From: QWQI01 sp964608915 | Lineage (GTDB): Bacteria; Planctomycetota; Planctomycetia; Isosphaerales; Isosphaeraceae | Direction of reading: 5' to 3' | Assembly: GCA_964608915.1 (NCBI GenBank) | Contig: CAZSQA010000003.1 | Location: 124,001 to 188,000 of the forward strand | DNA length: 64,000 nucleotides | In this document: piece after piece, positions 51,336-60,089 of the stretch | Layout of the letters: every line of letters begins with the position of its first letter | How positions within the stretch are numbered: position 1 is the stretch's first letter | The notes under the pieces: model-generated | Seen by the model: only the letters and a program-made list of their open reading frames with translations | Told to the model about the DNA's origin: nothing | Databases searched by the model: none | Program-made: the position numbers and the translations under genes

Positions 51336-52856
51336 ATGTCCGAAAATGATCCGAACTTCGACGACCGGACCGGTTTCTGCGGCTGCGGCACGTCGCGCAG
51401 GGCCTTTCTGGCCGATTACGGCATGGGTTTCACGGGCCTGGCTCTGGGTTCGATGTTGTTTCGCGACGGTATCGCACGGTCGGCCCGGGCCGACGCGACG
51501 GCCGTGAACCCGCCGCCGACGGGCCTTCCGATGCACAGGCCCCGGTCGAAGTCGGTCATCTGGGTGTTCCTCTCAGGCGGCTACAGTCACATCGAGACGT
51601 TCGACAACAAGCCGGCCATCAACCAATACGCCGGCAAGACGTTCGACAAGACCGCTCTGGCCAACCCGCTCGACAACCCCCTGCATGACAAGCGTTCGCG
51701 GTCGGTGGTCGCGTCCGAAATCAATGTCCGCGACAAGTATCCGATCATTTATCCGCTTCAGGTCGGATTCAAGACCTATGGCCAGTCGGGCATCCAGGTT
51801 TCTGACTGGTGGCCGCACCTGGGATCATGCGTGGATGATATCACCTTCGTTCGTAATATGTGGACGACCGACAACGACCACGCCGCCGAAAACCAGATTC
51901 ACACCGGCCGGCACAGGCTCGATGAAGTGCAGCCCTCCATAGGCGCCTGGGTCACGTATGGCCTGGGCTCGATGAACGAAAATCTGCCCCAGTTCGTCGT
52001 CCTGGGCGGGCCGACCCGGTCCGACACACGCCAGTCGATCGACGCCAATTATCTGGGGCCTCAGTTCGGCGGAGTTCCCATCGATCTGAATCCGACGTTG
52101 CCGCTGCCTTACGGCCGTCGGGCCGAGGGAGTGAGTGCCGAAGACCAGGCTCGTGAATTCGAAATGGCCCGGGAACTCAATGGCCTGCTGGGCGCGGAAT
52201 ATCCGGACGACGCCAACCTGCGGGCCCGGATTCGCAGCTATGAACTGGCCTATCGCATGCAGATGGCCGTACCGGAGGCCGTCGATCTGGCCCGGGAATC
52301 GGCGGAAACGAAGTCGCTTTATGGGATCGATCAGGACAACACGAAAGTCGCCGGCGAACGGTTCCTGGCCGCACGGCGGCTGGTGGAGCGGGGCGTGCGA
52401 TTCGTCCAGGTCTTCCCAAGTGCTTACGGGGTCTGGGATTCGCACCAGAAGCTCAAGGACAACCACACGCGGCTGTGCGCCACGGTCGACAAGCCCATCG
52501 CCGGACTACTGAAAGACCTCAAGCGTCGCGGGCTCTGGGACGACGTCACCGTCGTCTTTTGCACCGAGTTCGGCCGCACGCCGGGGCTGGAGCAACGTGC
52601 CGGCGGCCGCGACGGCCGCGACCATCACCCGCATGGCTTCACCATCTGGATGGCCGGCGCAGGCATCAAGGGCGGCATGGTGCATGGCGAAACCGACGAA
52701 CTCGGCTTTCATGCCCTCGAACCGGCCCATTATGTCACAGACCTGCACGCCACCGTGCTGCACCTGATGGGCCTGGACGGCAGAAAACTCGAAGTGCCCG
52801 GCCGCCGAAGGCTGGAGATCGATCACGGCAAAGTAATTACCGAAATTCTGGCTTGA
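51336..52856 (+). CDS. DUF1501 protein, second copy
   Basis: A 506-residue DUF1501 protein with Ser-Arg-Arg-Ala-Phe-Leu in the first 25 residues (Tat-like) preceded by Cys-Gly-Cys-Gly. Family blocks match the copy at 30858: Gly-Gly-Tyr-Ser-His-Ile-Glu-Thr-Phe, Glu-Phe-Gly-Arg-Thr-Pro-Gly and Gly-Arg-Asp-His-His-Pro-His-Gly. It is cotranscribed with the PSD1 gene. The activity is unknown; conserved Asp and His residues suggest a metal-dependent hydrolase fold. Confidence 0.88.
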   Translation: MSENDPNFDDRTGFCGCGTSRRAFLADYGMGFTGLALGSMLFRDGIARSARADATAVNPPPTGLPMHRPRSKSVIWVFLSGGYSHIETFDNKPAINQYAGKTFDKTALANPLDNPLHDKRSRSVVASEINVRDKYPIIYPLQVGFKTYGQSGIQVSDWWPHLGSCVDDITFVRNMWTTDNDHAAENQIHTGRHRLDEVQPSIGAWVTYGLGSMNENLPQFVVLGGPTRSDTRQSIDANYLGPQFGGVPIDLNPTLPLPYGRRAEGVSAEDQAREFEMARELNGLLGAEYPDDANLRARIRSYELAYRMQMAVPEAVDLARESAETKSLYGIDQDNTKVAGERFLAARRLVERGVRFVQVFPSAYGVWDSHQKLKDNHTRLCATVDKPIAGLLKDLKRRGLWDDVTVVFCTEFGRTPGLEQRAGGRDGRDHHPHGFTIWMAGAGIKGGMVHGETDELGFHALEPAHYVTDLHATVLHLMGLDGRKLEVPGRRRLEIDHGKVITEILA

Positions 52857-53156
52857 CGGATTCATAAGGTCGAATCATGGTCGACAGGTGCCAGAACTGA
52901 CGTTCTCGCAGAGAATCAGCGGACTTACCATGACGGAATGCACCGGGATGGACTTCCCTGGCCATGGAGTGACTTTCGAAAGGATTGCGCTGAATTTCAT
53001 CCGTCGTCGATGTTCGTCATGTCACGATTTTCGCCTTTCTTCGATTTCTCCAGTTCGGCTCAGCGAAGAAACAGGAAAGTACGATTGCGCAGCCACATTT
53101 TCTTAAGCTGCCGCTGTTTCCGAATCCCCGGATAGCCCCGAATCAAGGAATTCCTC
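52857..53156. other. Intergenic region, no supported gene
   Basis: 300 bases between the DUF1501 and S8 protease genes. A 72-codon GTG frame (52888-53106) crosses it and by chance spells Cys-Ser-Ser-Cys-His, but it lacks a signal peptide and a ribosome-binding site. No clear promoter was found; AAGGAA ahead of 53157 is the S8 ribosome-binding site. Confidence 0.45.
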
Positions 53157-54566
53157 ATGGCCCGTACACGCCGCCCAAAGTCCGCCGAATCGACCCCTGA
53201 AGCCCTGGACGCGATCGTCGAAGCTTCGAACCCGGTCGATTTCGAGCCGCCAGTCGAACTGCCCGCGCCCCAACCCGGCGCTGCCACGACGGGCCGTTAT
53301 GTCGTCGTCTATCGTAAGGAAGTGCTTCAGTCACCGAAGCTTGCGATTCAGAGTTTGAACCGGCTGACCGGCATTCGCGATGTCGTGTCGGCCACAGACT
53401 TCGCGGCTTCGGCCGTCGATCAGGCCGCGGCCGCCCGTTCCGACGCACTTTATCTGCCCGCCCTGGGCGTCGCAGTCGTCGCGGCCGACGACGATCAACT
53501 CCAGAGCCTGATGGGGGCCGCCAGCGATTCCGGAAGCCAGATCATGGGCGTCGAGCCTGAGTATGTCTATCGGGCGTTTCAGGAAACGCCGTTTCCGCAT
53601 CTGCAATACTTGAAGGGATATCGTGACGCTGTCAACCAGATTTACGACAAATTCGCCGCCATGAGCGAAACCGCCGATGAGAAGGCCGAGGCCATAGCCA
53701 CCTACCGCGACACCAGCCAGTTCACCTGGGGTCTGCAGGCCACACGCGTGAACACGAGCCGTTCGACCGGCAAGGGCGTCAAGGTCGCCATCCTCGACAC
53801 CGGCATCGACCTCAAGCACGCCGACTTCAGGGGCCGCAAGATCACGAGCCAGTCGTTCATCCCGCGCCAGTCGGTGCAGGACGTACAGGGCCACGGCACC
53901 CACTGTGCGGGCACGGCCTGCGGTCCGGTGATCCCGGCGACGGGCGTACGGCGTTTCGGATGTGCCTACGAAGCCGATCTTTATGTCGGTAAGGTCTTGA
54001 GCGACTCCGGTTCCAGCGTCGGTTCTTCCGTCCTGAGCGGCATGAACTGGGCTGTGGCCAACGGTTGCCAGGTGATTTCGATGTCACTGGGTGCGGATGT
54101 CGATCAACCCTCGCTGGCTTTCGAGCAGATCGGCCGGCGGGCACTTTCGGCCGGATGCCTGATCATCGCGGCTGCGGGAAATAATGCCGAACGCTCGGCG
54201 GGCAATTCGGGGTTCGTCGGTCAGCCCGCGAACAGTTTGTCGATCATGGCCGTGGCGGCGGTCGACAACCGGCTGAAAGTGGCGGACTTTTCGGCACGGA
54301 GTTCGTCCTCTTCTGGCACGGCGGGCAAGATCGACATCGCCGCCCCTGGCGTTTCCATCTTTTCGAGCCTGCCTGGCAATAAGCATGAATCCTGGAGCGG
54401 CACGAGCATGGCGACGCCGCACGTCGCCGGAATCGCGGCACTCTGGTGCCAGCTCACGGGCCGCACCGGCTCCGCGCTCTGGACAATTCTCACCCAGAAC
54501 TGCCGCAGCATCTCGGGCGACGTCGCCGATCTCGGCACAGGCTTGATTCAGGCCCCGCAGCAGTGA
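53157..54566 (+). CDS. Subtilisin-like S8 serine protease
   Basis: A 469-residue protease with the triad Asp214 (Leu-Asp-Thr-Gly-Ile-Asp), His246 (Gly-His-Gly-Thr-His-Cys-Ala-Gly) and Ser417 (Gly-Thr-Ser-Met-Ala-Thr-Pro-His), and the oxyanion Asn in Ala-Ala-Gly-Asn-Asn. Residues 40-130 form a small beta-alpha domain that may be an I9-type pro-domain (Tyr-Val-Val-Val-Tyr-Arg to Val-Glu-Pro-Glu-Tyr-Val). The N-terminus is polar (Ala-Arg-Thr-Arg-Arg-Pro) and shows no signal peptide, so the enzyme may stay in the cytoplasm or use another route. The next gene encodes a stand-alone I9-like protein. Confidence 0.9.
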   Translation: MARTRRPKSAESTPEALDAIVEASNPVDFEPPVELPAPQPGAATTGRYVVVYRKEVLQSPKLAIQSLNRLTGIRDVVSATDFAASAVDQAAAARSDALYLPALGVAVVAADDDQLQSLMGAASDSGSQIMGVEPEYVYRAFQETPFPHLQYLKGYRDAVNQIYDKFAAMSETADEKAEAIATYRDTSQFTWGLQATRVNTSRSTGKGVKVAILDTGIDLKHADFRGRKITSQSFIPRQSVQDVQGHGTHCAGTACGPVIPATGVRRFGCAYEADLYVGKVLSDSGSSVGSSVLSGMNWAVANGCQVISMSLGADVDQPSLAFEQIGRRALSAGCLIIAAAGNNAERSAGNSGFVGQPANSLSIMAVAAVDNRLKVADFSARSSSSSGTAGKIDIAAPGVSIFSSLPGNKHESWSGTSMATPHVAGIAALWCQLTGRTGSALWTILTQNCRSISGDVADLGTGLIQAPQQ

Positions 54567-54617
54567 AGAAGCCTCAGGGCGTGCGGCCGCCGCCTCTTTG
54601 ACCAGAAAACGATCGAC

Positions 54618-54660
54618 TGTGCGGAAGTCAAGCGGCATCATGCCGTTCGACTTCCGCACA
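54618..54660 (+). repeat. Long hairpin between the S8 protease and its partner gene
   Basis: TGTGCGGAAGTC (54618-54629) pairs perfectly with GACTTCCGCACA (54649-54660); after one A-C mismatch the stem continues AGCGGC with GCCGTT (one G-T). There is no following T run, so it is not a standard intrinsic terminator; attenuation or RNA processing between the two genes is possible. Confidence 0.7.
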
Positions 54661-54747
54661 ATTCCGGATAGAAGGATTCCACCGGTCGTTCCGATGCCGT
54701 AGGATGTTGTCTGATTGAGGTTAGGAATGAAACGGAGGCTTCTGCCG

Positions 54748-55035
54748 ATGTCAGACGAAAAACGGCCGAAAAAAAATGGGAAAGCCGGTTCGAAAACCGC
54801 GGAGACGAAGTCGATCGTGATTACCGTGGACGATGAACATTTGCCCAGGATCGATCACGTCGCCAGTGAGCTTCGCTCACTTGGCATGCACGTCGACGAC
54901 GTCCTCAAAGCCACGGGCCTGATATGCGGCACGGCCGAATGCCAGCTTGCCGTGCTCAAGAAAGTGCCCGGCGTGATGAGCGTCGAAGCCCAGACGAGCT
55001 TCGACGTCCCTCCGTCCGATTCCCCGGTGCATTGA
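54748..55035 (+). CDS. Stand-alone I9-like inhibitor/chaperone of S8 proteases
   Basis: A 95-residue protein with a disordered Lys-rich head and a core starting Ile-Val-Ile-Thr-Val-Asp-Asp-Glu-His-Leu. The pattern Ala-Ser-Glu-Leu-Arg-Ser-Leu-Gly-Met-His-Val-Asp-Asp-Val-Leu and Lys-Val-Pro-Gly-Val-Met-Ser-Val-Glu resembles the I9 pro-domain that folds and inhibits subtilisins, and the small family often found beside S8 genes under the misleading label 'ketohydroxyglutarate aldolase' (from memory). It has no aldolase features. GGAGG precedes the ATG at 54748. It begins 182 bases after the protease. Confidence 0.78.
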   Translation: MSDEKRPKKNGKAGSKTAETKSIVITVDDEHLPRIDHVASELRSLGMHVDDVLKATGLICGTAECQLAVLKKVPGVMSVEAQTSFDVPPSDSPVH

Positions 55036-55076
55036 GCCGGTCGGATCGCCCCTACACATCGCGAAAGCCCGCCTGA

Positions 55077-55886
55077 TCAGTTTCGGACCGGCGGAGTCCC
55101 CAGATCGGCGTCCATCGCTGGCCCGGGGGCCGGCGTGTCCGTGACCGATTCTTCCCGAATATCGGGCTTGATCGCCACAGCCCACACCACGTTCGACCAA
55201 TACCGGGGCGGCTCCAGGCCGAGCAGGCGATATTTGATGCCCGCGAGCTTGCGCATGACCAGGACGAGCCCCCGGTAGAGTGACCTCTGGAAATCGACCG
55301 GCGCGGGCCAGGGGTCGCGCATTTCCTTTACTTCGAAACCATGGCAGAAGAGCATTTCGGCCAGCGAAACGGGCGTGAACGACGTTTCGTGCGTGATGTC
55401 GCCGTAAACGCAGCCGGGCCCCGTCGGGCTTTCGGCGTTGGGCACGCTCAGGATCAGCCGGCCGCCGGTGCGGAGCTTGCGATAGACTTCACGAAGCAGC
55501 GGAAAAAGCTCTTCACGCGTGAAGTGCTCGATGATGTCGAGCATGACGATCATGTCATACCCGTTTTCGCTGCGAACGAGATATTCCAGGGCCGTCTGCT
55601 CGTGCACTTCGAAACCGAGCTGGCGGGCGATCTCCACCTGCTGTTTGTCCAGATCCAACCCGGTCAGCCGCTCATAGCCTTCCTTGCGCAAAAAATACAT
55701 GAACTGGCCGCTGCCGCAGCCGATGTCGAGAATCTCGCCCGTTTTGTAGTCCGGCAGCCAGTTCCGCGAATACCAGGCGTAATAACGGCGACGCAGCTCA
55801 TGCCGTGCGGCGACATCCTCCACACTCTGATATTTGTGCCAGGCGGTCTGATGCTGGTAGAAAACGTCGCGATAGGGATTGGCCAT
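55077..55886 (-). CDS. Class I SAM-dependent methyltransferase
   Basis: A 269-residue methyltransferase with motif I Ile-Leu-Asp-Ile-Gly-Cys-Gly-Ser-Gly, the acid in Gly-Leu-Asp-Leu-Asp and post-motif Ile-Val-Met-Leu-Asp-Ile-Ile-Glu-His. It resembles the UbiG/Methyltransf_23 group that often methylates sugars or lipids in envelope pathways. The start at 55886 is chosen to match the family; 55928 adds 14 residues. Its substrate is unknown. It converges on the I9-like gene. Confidence 0.83.
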   Translation of the reverse strand: MANPYRDVFYQHQTAWHKYQSVEDVAARHELRRRYYAWYSRNWLPDYKTGEILDIGCGSGQFMYFLRKEGYERLTGLDLDKQQVEIARQLGFEVHEQTALEYLVRSENGYDMIVMLDIIEHFTREELFPLLREVYRKLRTGGRLILSVPNAESPTGPGCVYGDITHETSFTPVSLAEMLFCHGFEVKEMRDPWPAPVDFQRSLYRGLVLVMRKLAGIKYRLLGLEPPRYWSNVVWAVAIKPDIREESVTDTPAPGPAMDADLGTPPVRN

Positions 55887-55970
55887 CGATGCCGCCGCAT
55901 GGAGATTCGTCGAACGGCGCGGGGGCAAACCGTGTGCCGCCGCTTCGCCGGGTCGGGCCGATTATAGCGA

Positions 55971-57341
55971 TCAGTCCGATCCGCCGGGAAGTGGGCCATA
56001 GGCACGATCGAGCAGCTCGACCGGGTGGACGACCTCGTGCGTGCCGCCCCGTTCGTCCAGATAGTAGCGAATCTGCATCTGACAGCCGATATTCGCCACG
56101 GCCACGACGGACGCCCCGGTCGCCTCGACGTATTCCGCCTTGCGCCGGCCCAGACGACGGCTCATCTCCGGCTGGCTCAGGTTATACGTCCCCGCCGCGC
56201 CGCAGCAGATTTCCGATTCCTCGAGCGGCACGATCGAAAGCCCATCGATCATCCCCAGCAACTGCCTCGGCTGATTGCGGATCTGCTGGCCGTGACACAG
56301 GTGGCAGGCGTCGTGATAGGTCAGTTTCGCGTCGACCCGGTTCGTCGGCTGGACCGGCCCGAGTTCGACGAGAAACTCGGTGATGTCCTTCACCTTCGCC
56401 GTGAATGCCGCGGCCCTTGCCGATTCCGGATCATGATGCAGCAGATGAGCATAGTCCTTGAGCATCGCCCCGCAGCCGGCGGCGTTGATGATCACGGCAT
56501 CGTATTTCGAAAGATCGAAGGCGTTCAGGTTGGCCCGCATGAAGGCCTTCGCCCCGGATTCGTCGCCCGAGTGATAACTGACCGCACCGCAGCAGGCCTG
56601 CCCGGCGACGACATGCACCTCGCACCCGTTGTGCTGAAGGATCCGGGCCGTGGCCGAGTTGGTTTCGGGCGTCATGGCGTCGGTCACGCAGCCGGTGAAA
56701 AGGGCCACGGTCGCCCGCTTTTTCCCGACCGGTTCGAGCTTCGCCGGCAGCGGGGCAGGTGGTAAAAGCGGCATCGAAGGCGGCAGCATTTCCTCCATCC
56801 GCTGGAGAGTTTTGGGCAGAAGTTTCGTCAGGCCCAAAGTACGCGCGAGCGGGATCAGGCCCGTCTTCAGGCCGATCCTGGCCGGAATCAGCGCCCATTT
56901 CATGCGGTTCGCATAGGGGAACAGGTGCCGCAGCAGAATTCGCAGAAGCAGTGGCGGGCGATCTTCGCCGTCGGCCGAAATTTCCATCGCCACCTTGAAA
57001 GGTTCGATCAGCTTGCCGTACTGAACGCCGGATGGGCATGCCGTCTCGCATGCGCGACAATCGAGGCAAAGGCCCAGGTGGTGACGCACCTTCTCCGTGA
57101 CGGAGGCTCGCCCGTCGACCACGGCCCGCATCAGGTAAATGCGGCCCCGGGGGCTGTCATTCTCGTCGCCGGTCATCACATATGTCGGGCAACTCGCCGT
57201 ACATAGCCCGCAATGCACGCAGTCCTGATAAAGCCCGTATTCGACACGATCGCTCAACCATTTCAGGTCGATGCCCGCGCCGCCTGCATTCCAGGTCCCG
57301 GTCAATTCCGCCGGTTCGTGTTCCGCAACGCTGTGAGTCAT
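55971..57341 (-). CDS. glcF: Glycolate oxidase iron-sulfur subunit
   Basis: A 456-residue subunit with two four-Cys ferredoxin-type clusters (Cys-Val-His-Cys-Gly-Leu-Cys-Thr-Ala-Ser-Cys-Pro and Cys-Leu-Asp-Cys-Arg-Ala-Cys-Glu-Thr-Ala-Cys-Pro) and two later Cys-rich CCG domains (Cys-Cys-Gly-Ala-Val and Cys-Cys-Gly-Ala-Ala-Gly). It passes electrons from glycolate, or a related 2-hydroxy acid, to the quinone pool on the inner membrane. It follows glcE by 76 bases on the same strand. Confidence 0.92.
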   Translation of the reverse strand: MTHSVAEHEPAELTGTWNAGGAGIDLKWLSDRVEYGLYQDCVHCGLCTASCPTYVMTGDENDSPRGRIYLMRAVVDGRASVTEKVRHHLGLCLDCRACETACPSGVQYGKLIEPFKVAMEISADGEDRPPLLLRILLRHLFPYANRMKWALIPARIGLKTGLIPLARTLGLTKLLPKTLQRMEEMLPPSMPLLPPAPLPAKLEPVGKKRATVALFTGCVTDAMTPETNSATARILQHNGCEVHVVAGQACCGAVSYHSGDESGAKAFMRANLNAFDLSKYDAVIINAAGCGAMLKDYAHLLHHDPESARAAAFTAKVKDITEFLVELGPVQPTNRVDAKLTYHDACHLCHGQQIRNQPRQLLGMIDGLSIVPLEESEICCGAAGTYNLSQPEMSRRLGRRKAEYVEATGASVVAVANIGCQMQIRYYLDERGGTHEVVHPVELLDRAYGPLPGGSD

Positions 57342-57417
57342 GCTCTTCCGCTCTTCGAAAATCGAATGTGACCATTCCGGTTCGGCGTGAAGTCAATCGT
57401 TCACGTTCCGCGTGATT

Positions 57418-58701
57418 TCAGCACAGACCCAGAAACCGCCCAGGGTTTAGAATCCCCTTCGGATCAAGCGCCCGTTTGATGCCGGCCATCAGGTCGCGCT
57501 CGCGGCGATGCTTGCCCCAGATCGGAAAATCGGCCTTCCAGCCTTCCGGGCAAGCCGGCCAGACGACCGAACCGCCCCAGGGTTCGACCTTCACCTGCCA
57601 GTCTTCAGCCACGGCCAGGGCTGTCTCCCGCTCCAGCGGCTCACGAGCCTGCAGGCTGACGATCCCCTGCCCGCCATGTGCCTGAACGGACCAGATCAAG
57701 GTGTCGACCTGATTCAGCAATTCGGCGAGCCGCCCCGGGCGAGTCACGACGCGAGCGACAGGCAGAACATGCTGCCCATTCGATTCGAAGCCTGCCGTCA
57801 AAGCCGACCAGACCGGCGTCGCAGCGTCATCCCGCAATATCTCGCATACGGCTGACTTCGGAAGTTCCTCGCGGATTTTATCGCACTGCCAGGCGACGGC
57901 CTTGTCCGACTCGTCGAACCCGATCGCCGCCACCCAGGCCGCTGATTTCAGGTTCGCGGGTTTTCCGATCGCCTCGGCCCGCGAACGGTCGAGCACTTCG
58001 ATCGCCGTCGGCCGCGTTTCGGAGAGATTCAGCCGATCGAGCAAATTTCCCAGCGATTCGGCATCGGGAAGGCCGATCCAGGCGATCGCCGTGCTCTCAG
58101 GCCGGGGCCTCACTTTGAACGTCAGTTCGGTGATGACGCCCAGGGCTCCCATCGAACCGGTCAACAGTTTGGGAAAGTCGTAACCGGCGACATTTTTCAC
58201 GACTCGGCCGCCGCCCCGGATCGTCCGCCCGAGGCCGTCGACGAACGCGATCCCGATGATCTGGTCGCGAGGCTTGAGATTCTGCTGACGACGCGGACCG
58301 GTCCAGGCAGTCGCCATGATCCCGCCCAGAGTCGCCCTGTCGGCATTCGGCGGATCGATCGGCAGGTATTGGTTGTTCTCGGCCAGGATCGACTGCAGCC
58401 GGCCCAGCGTCATGCCGGATTCGACCGTGATCGTCATATCGTCGACCGGGTAATCGATCACCCTGTCCAGCTTCGAAGTTTCCAGGCGAACCCCGGGCCG
58501 ACCCGGCATTCCGCCATAATTCCAGGCCGTCGCGCCGCCTGCAGGAAAGACCGCTCGCCCGTCATCGGCACATGCGGCCAGAAGGTCCATCACTTCATCC
58601 GCAACGGCAGGTGTCGCCGAAGAGTTTTCGAGGGGCGGAACGAGCGTCTTTTCCATTGCAGGATTCACGGTTTCGGTTGTTTCGGAGGCGGCGGGAACCA
58701 T
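57418..58701 (-). CDS. glcE: Glycolate oxidase FAD-binding subunit
   Basis: A 427-residue FAD-binding protein of the GlcE type (VAO/PCMH fold). The FAD motif Pro-Ala-Gly-Gly-Ala-Thr-Ala, Thr-Leu-Gly-Gly-Ile-Met-Ala and Lys-Asn-Val-Ala-Gly-Tyr-Asp are typical. GlcE works with GlcD and GlcF; here glcF lies directly downstream but glcD is absent, so it must be elsewhere or replaced. An internal ATG at 58656 is another possible start. Confidence 0.9.
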   Translation of the reverse strand: MVPAASETTETVNPAMEKTLVPPLENSSATPAVADEVMDLLAACADDGRAVFPAGGATAWNYGGMPGRPGVRLETSKLDRVIDYPVDDMTITVESGMTLGRLQSILAENNQYLPIDPPNADRATLGGIMATAWTGPRRQQNLKPRDQIIGIAFVDGLGRTIRGGGRVVKNVAGYDFPKLLTGSMGALGVITELTFKVRPRPESTAIAWIGLPDAESLGNLLDRLNLSETRPTAIEVLDRSRAEAIGKPANLKSAAWVAAIGFDESDKAVAWQCDKIREELPKSAVCEILRDDAATPVWSALTAGFESNGQHVLPVARVVTRPGRLAELLNQVDTLIWSVQAHGGQGIVSLQAREPLERETALAVAEDWQVKVEPWGGSVVWPACPEGWKADFPIWGKHRRERDLMAGIKRALDPKGILNPGRFLGLC

Positions 58702-59001
58702 ACTTCAGGTCCAGGTCGGCCGGTTCGGCCAGGGCCGTCGGCATTCGCAGATGACTCAGCCGCCATTCCGGAATTTCGCTGGCGAGTTCGCTCCCATCTT
58801 GATCGGATACGCACCGAATTTCCAGTCCGTCGCCATGAATTCGATCGGCGACGGACACATCGGCTTTCTCGAAGTGTCTCGAAATTCGACCTCACCGAGT
58901 GCGAAAATCTGTTCGAAAATGACTCCATCTCGTAAACTTGGGAAGAATGGAGAGTTCGTAACGGGCGAGTCAGGCGATTTGTCCCGAACGTAACATCATC
59001 A
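58702..59001. other. Divergent intergenic region, no supported gene
   Basis: 300 bases between the divergent glcE and EcsC-like genes. Short frames on both strands lack any domain. Promoters for both genes should be here; none matched consensus well enough to call. Confidence 0.4.
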
Positions 59002-60045
59002 ATGGTTGAGACTTTCGCCATGCCGCTATCGACTTACGAACTGAATCAGGTCCATGAGATCGCGGGCTGGAAGTCGCTGCGGCCGAGCTTGCTGGAAGCG
59101 TCGATCGGGCGAGTGGCGGCATCGGTTTACGACCGGGTCGGGCAGATCGTTCCGCACACGCATGTCGGACCGACGCTCTTGAAGGCGTTCGAACTGGCGG
59201 AGAAAATCGACACGACCGGCGAAATCGCCAGCATGGCCGGCGTATCGGCGATCGAAGAACTGAAAGCCTGGGATCTTCAGCAATGCGATGCCCTGGTCGA
59301 CCGCATCGCTTTGAAGGAAGAGCGCCTGGGGTTGACCGAAGCGGCATTCTCCGAAGTCGGGGGCCTGGCGACCGAGATCGTCAACATGCCGATCCAGGCA
59401 CGCGAGGTGATCCTGCTGCTGAAACGGGTCGGGCATTGTTATGGTTTCGCTTTGCGGGAGGATACGGTCGATTCCTACCTGAAAACCTTGATCATCCTGG
59501 GGCATGAGACTGAGGTCGAGAAGCGTCTGGCCCTGCTCGACCGGCTCCGCAGGCTCGAAAGCGGCCAGATCAGCGATGCGGAACTCGCCGAGGAAATCGA
59601 GGAGATCGAGACCGAAATCGGTGCCGGCTTCGCCGAGGGCTCGGTCATGGAATTCGTGCCTTATTTCGGCATTCTCGTATCGGTCTACAACGATTTCGAA
59701 TATTTCCATCACTTGATCATCACCGCGCGGCGAGTGTTTCAGGAACGCCACTTGCGCGACCTGGGCAAGATCGACGACATTCCCCCCGCCGGCCAGACGG
59801 GCCGTGAAAGCACGCTTCGAAACGTCGCCGGGTTCACCCGCGAACTCGTCTACACCGGCAGCTTCGGCGTCGGTTACGGCGTGGCTTTTCTGGGCTATAG
59901 CGTTTCACGGCTACTGAGCGATTACGTTCCCCCGGTTGGCCGTGGCTTGGCCGAAGGCACAACCAATGCCGCCACGGATGCCCGCAGCGCCGCCGACCAG
60001 GTCACGTCTTCGATGAAAGGCGTTCTGGGAATCGGGGTGGAGTGA
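59002..60045 (+). CDS. EcsC-family protein
   Basis: A 347-residue protein that resembles the EcsC family: a helical N-terminal half beginning near Tyr-Glu-Leu-Asn-Gln-Val-His-Glu-Ile-Ala-Gly-Trp, an acidic coiled stretch around residues 195-215 (Glu-Ile-Glu-Glu-Ile-Glu-Thr-Glu), and a hydrophobic segment (Phe-Val-Pro-Tyr-Phe-Gly-Ile-Leu-Val-Ser-Val-Tyr) typical of the membrane-linked part. EcsC is a peripheral factor of the Ecs ABC transporter in Bacillus, but most members have no known role. The true start may be 59020. Confidence 0.68.
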   Translation: MVETFAMPLSTYELNQVHEIAGWKSLRPSLLEASIGRVAASVYDRVGQIVPHTHVGPTLLKAFELAEKIDTTGEIASMAGVSAIEELKAWDLQQCDALVDRIALKEERLGLTEAAFSEVGGLATEIVNMPIQAREVILLLKRVGHCYGFALREDTVDSYLKTLIILGHETEVEKRLALLDRLRRLESGQISDAELAEEIEEIETEIGAGFAEGSVMEFVPYFGILVSVYNDFEYFHHLIITARRVFQERHLRDLGKIDDIPPAGQTGRESTLRNVAGFTRELVYTGSFGVGYGVAFLGYSVSRLLSDYVPPVGRGLAEGTTNAATDARSAADQVTSSMKGVLGIGVE

Positions 60046-60089
60046 ACGGGAATTTCAGGGGCGATCGATTCGAAGCCGTCCATGAGCGA

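Noticed and set aside
52888..53106. 72-codon GTG frame with Cys-Ser-Ser-Cys-His, a possible small cytochrome
   Set aside because: No signal peptide, no ribosome-binding site and no other cytochrome features; the motif is probably chance.
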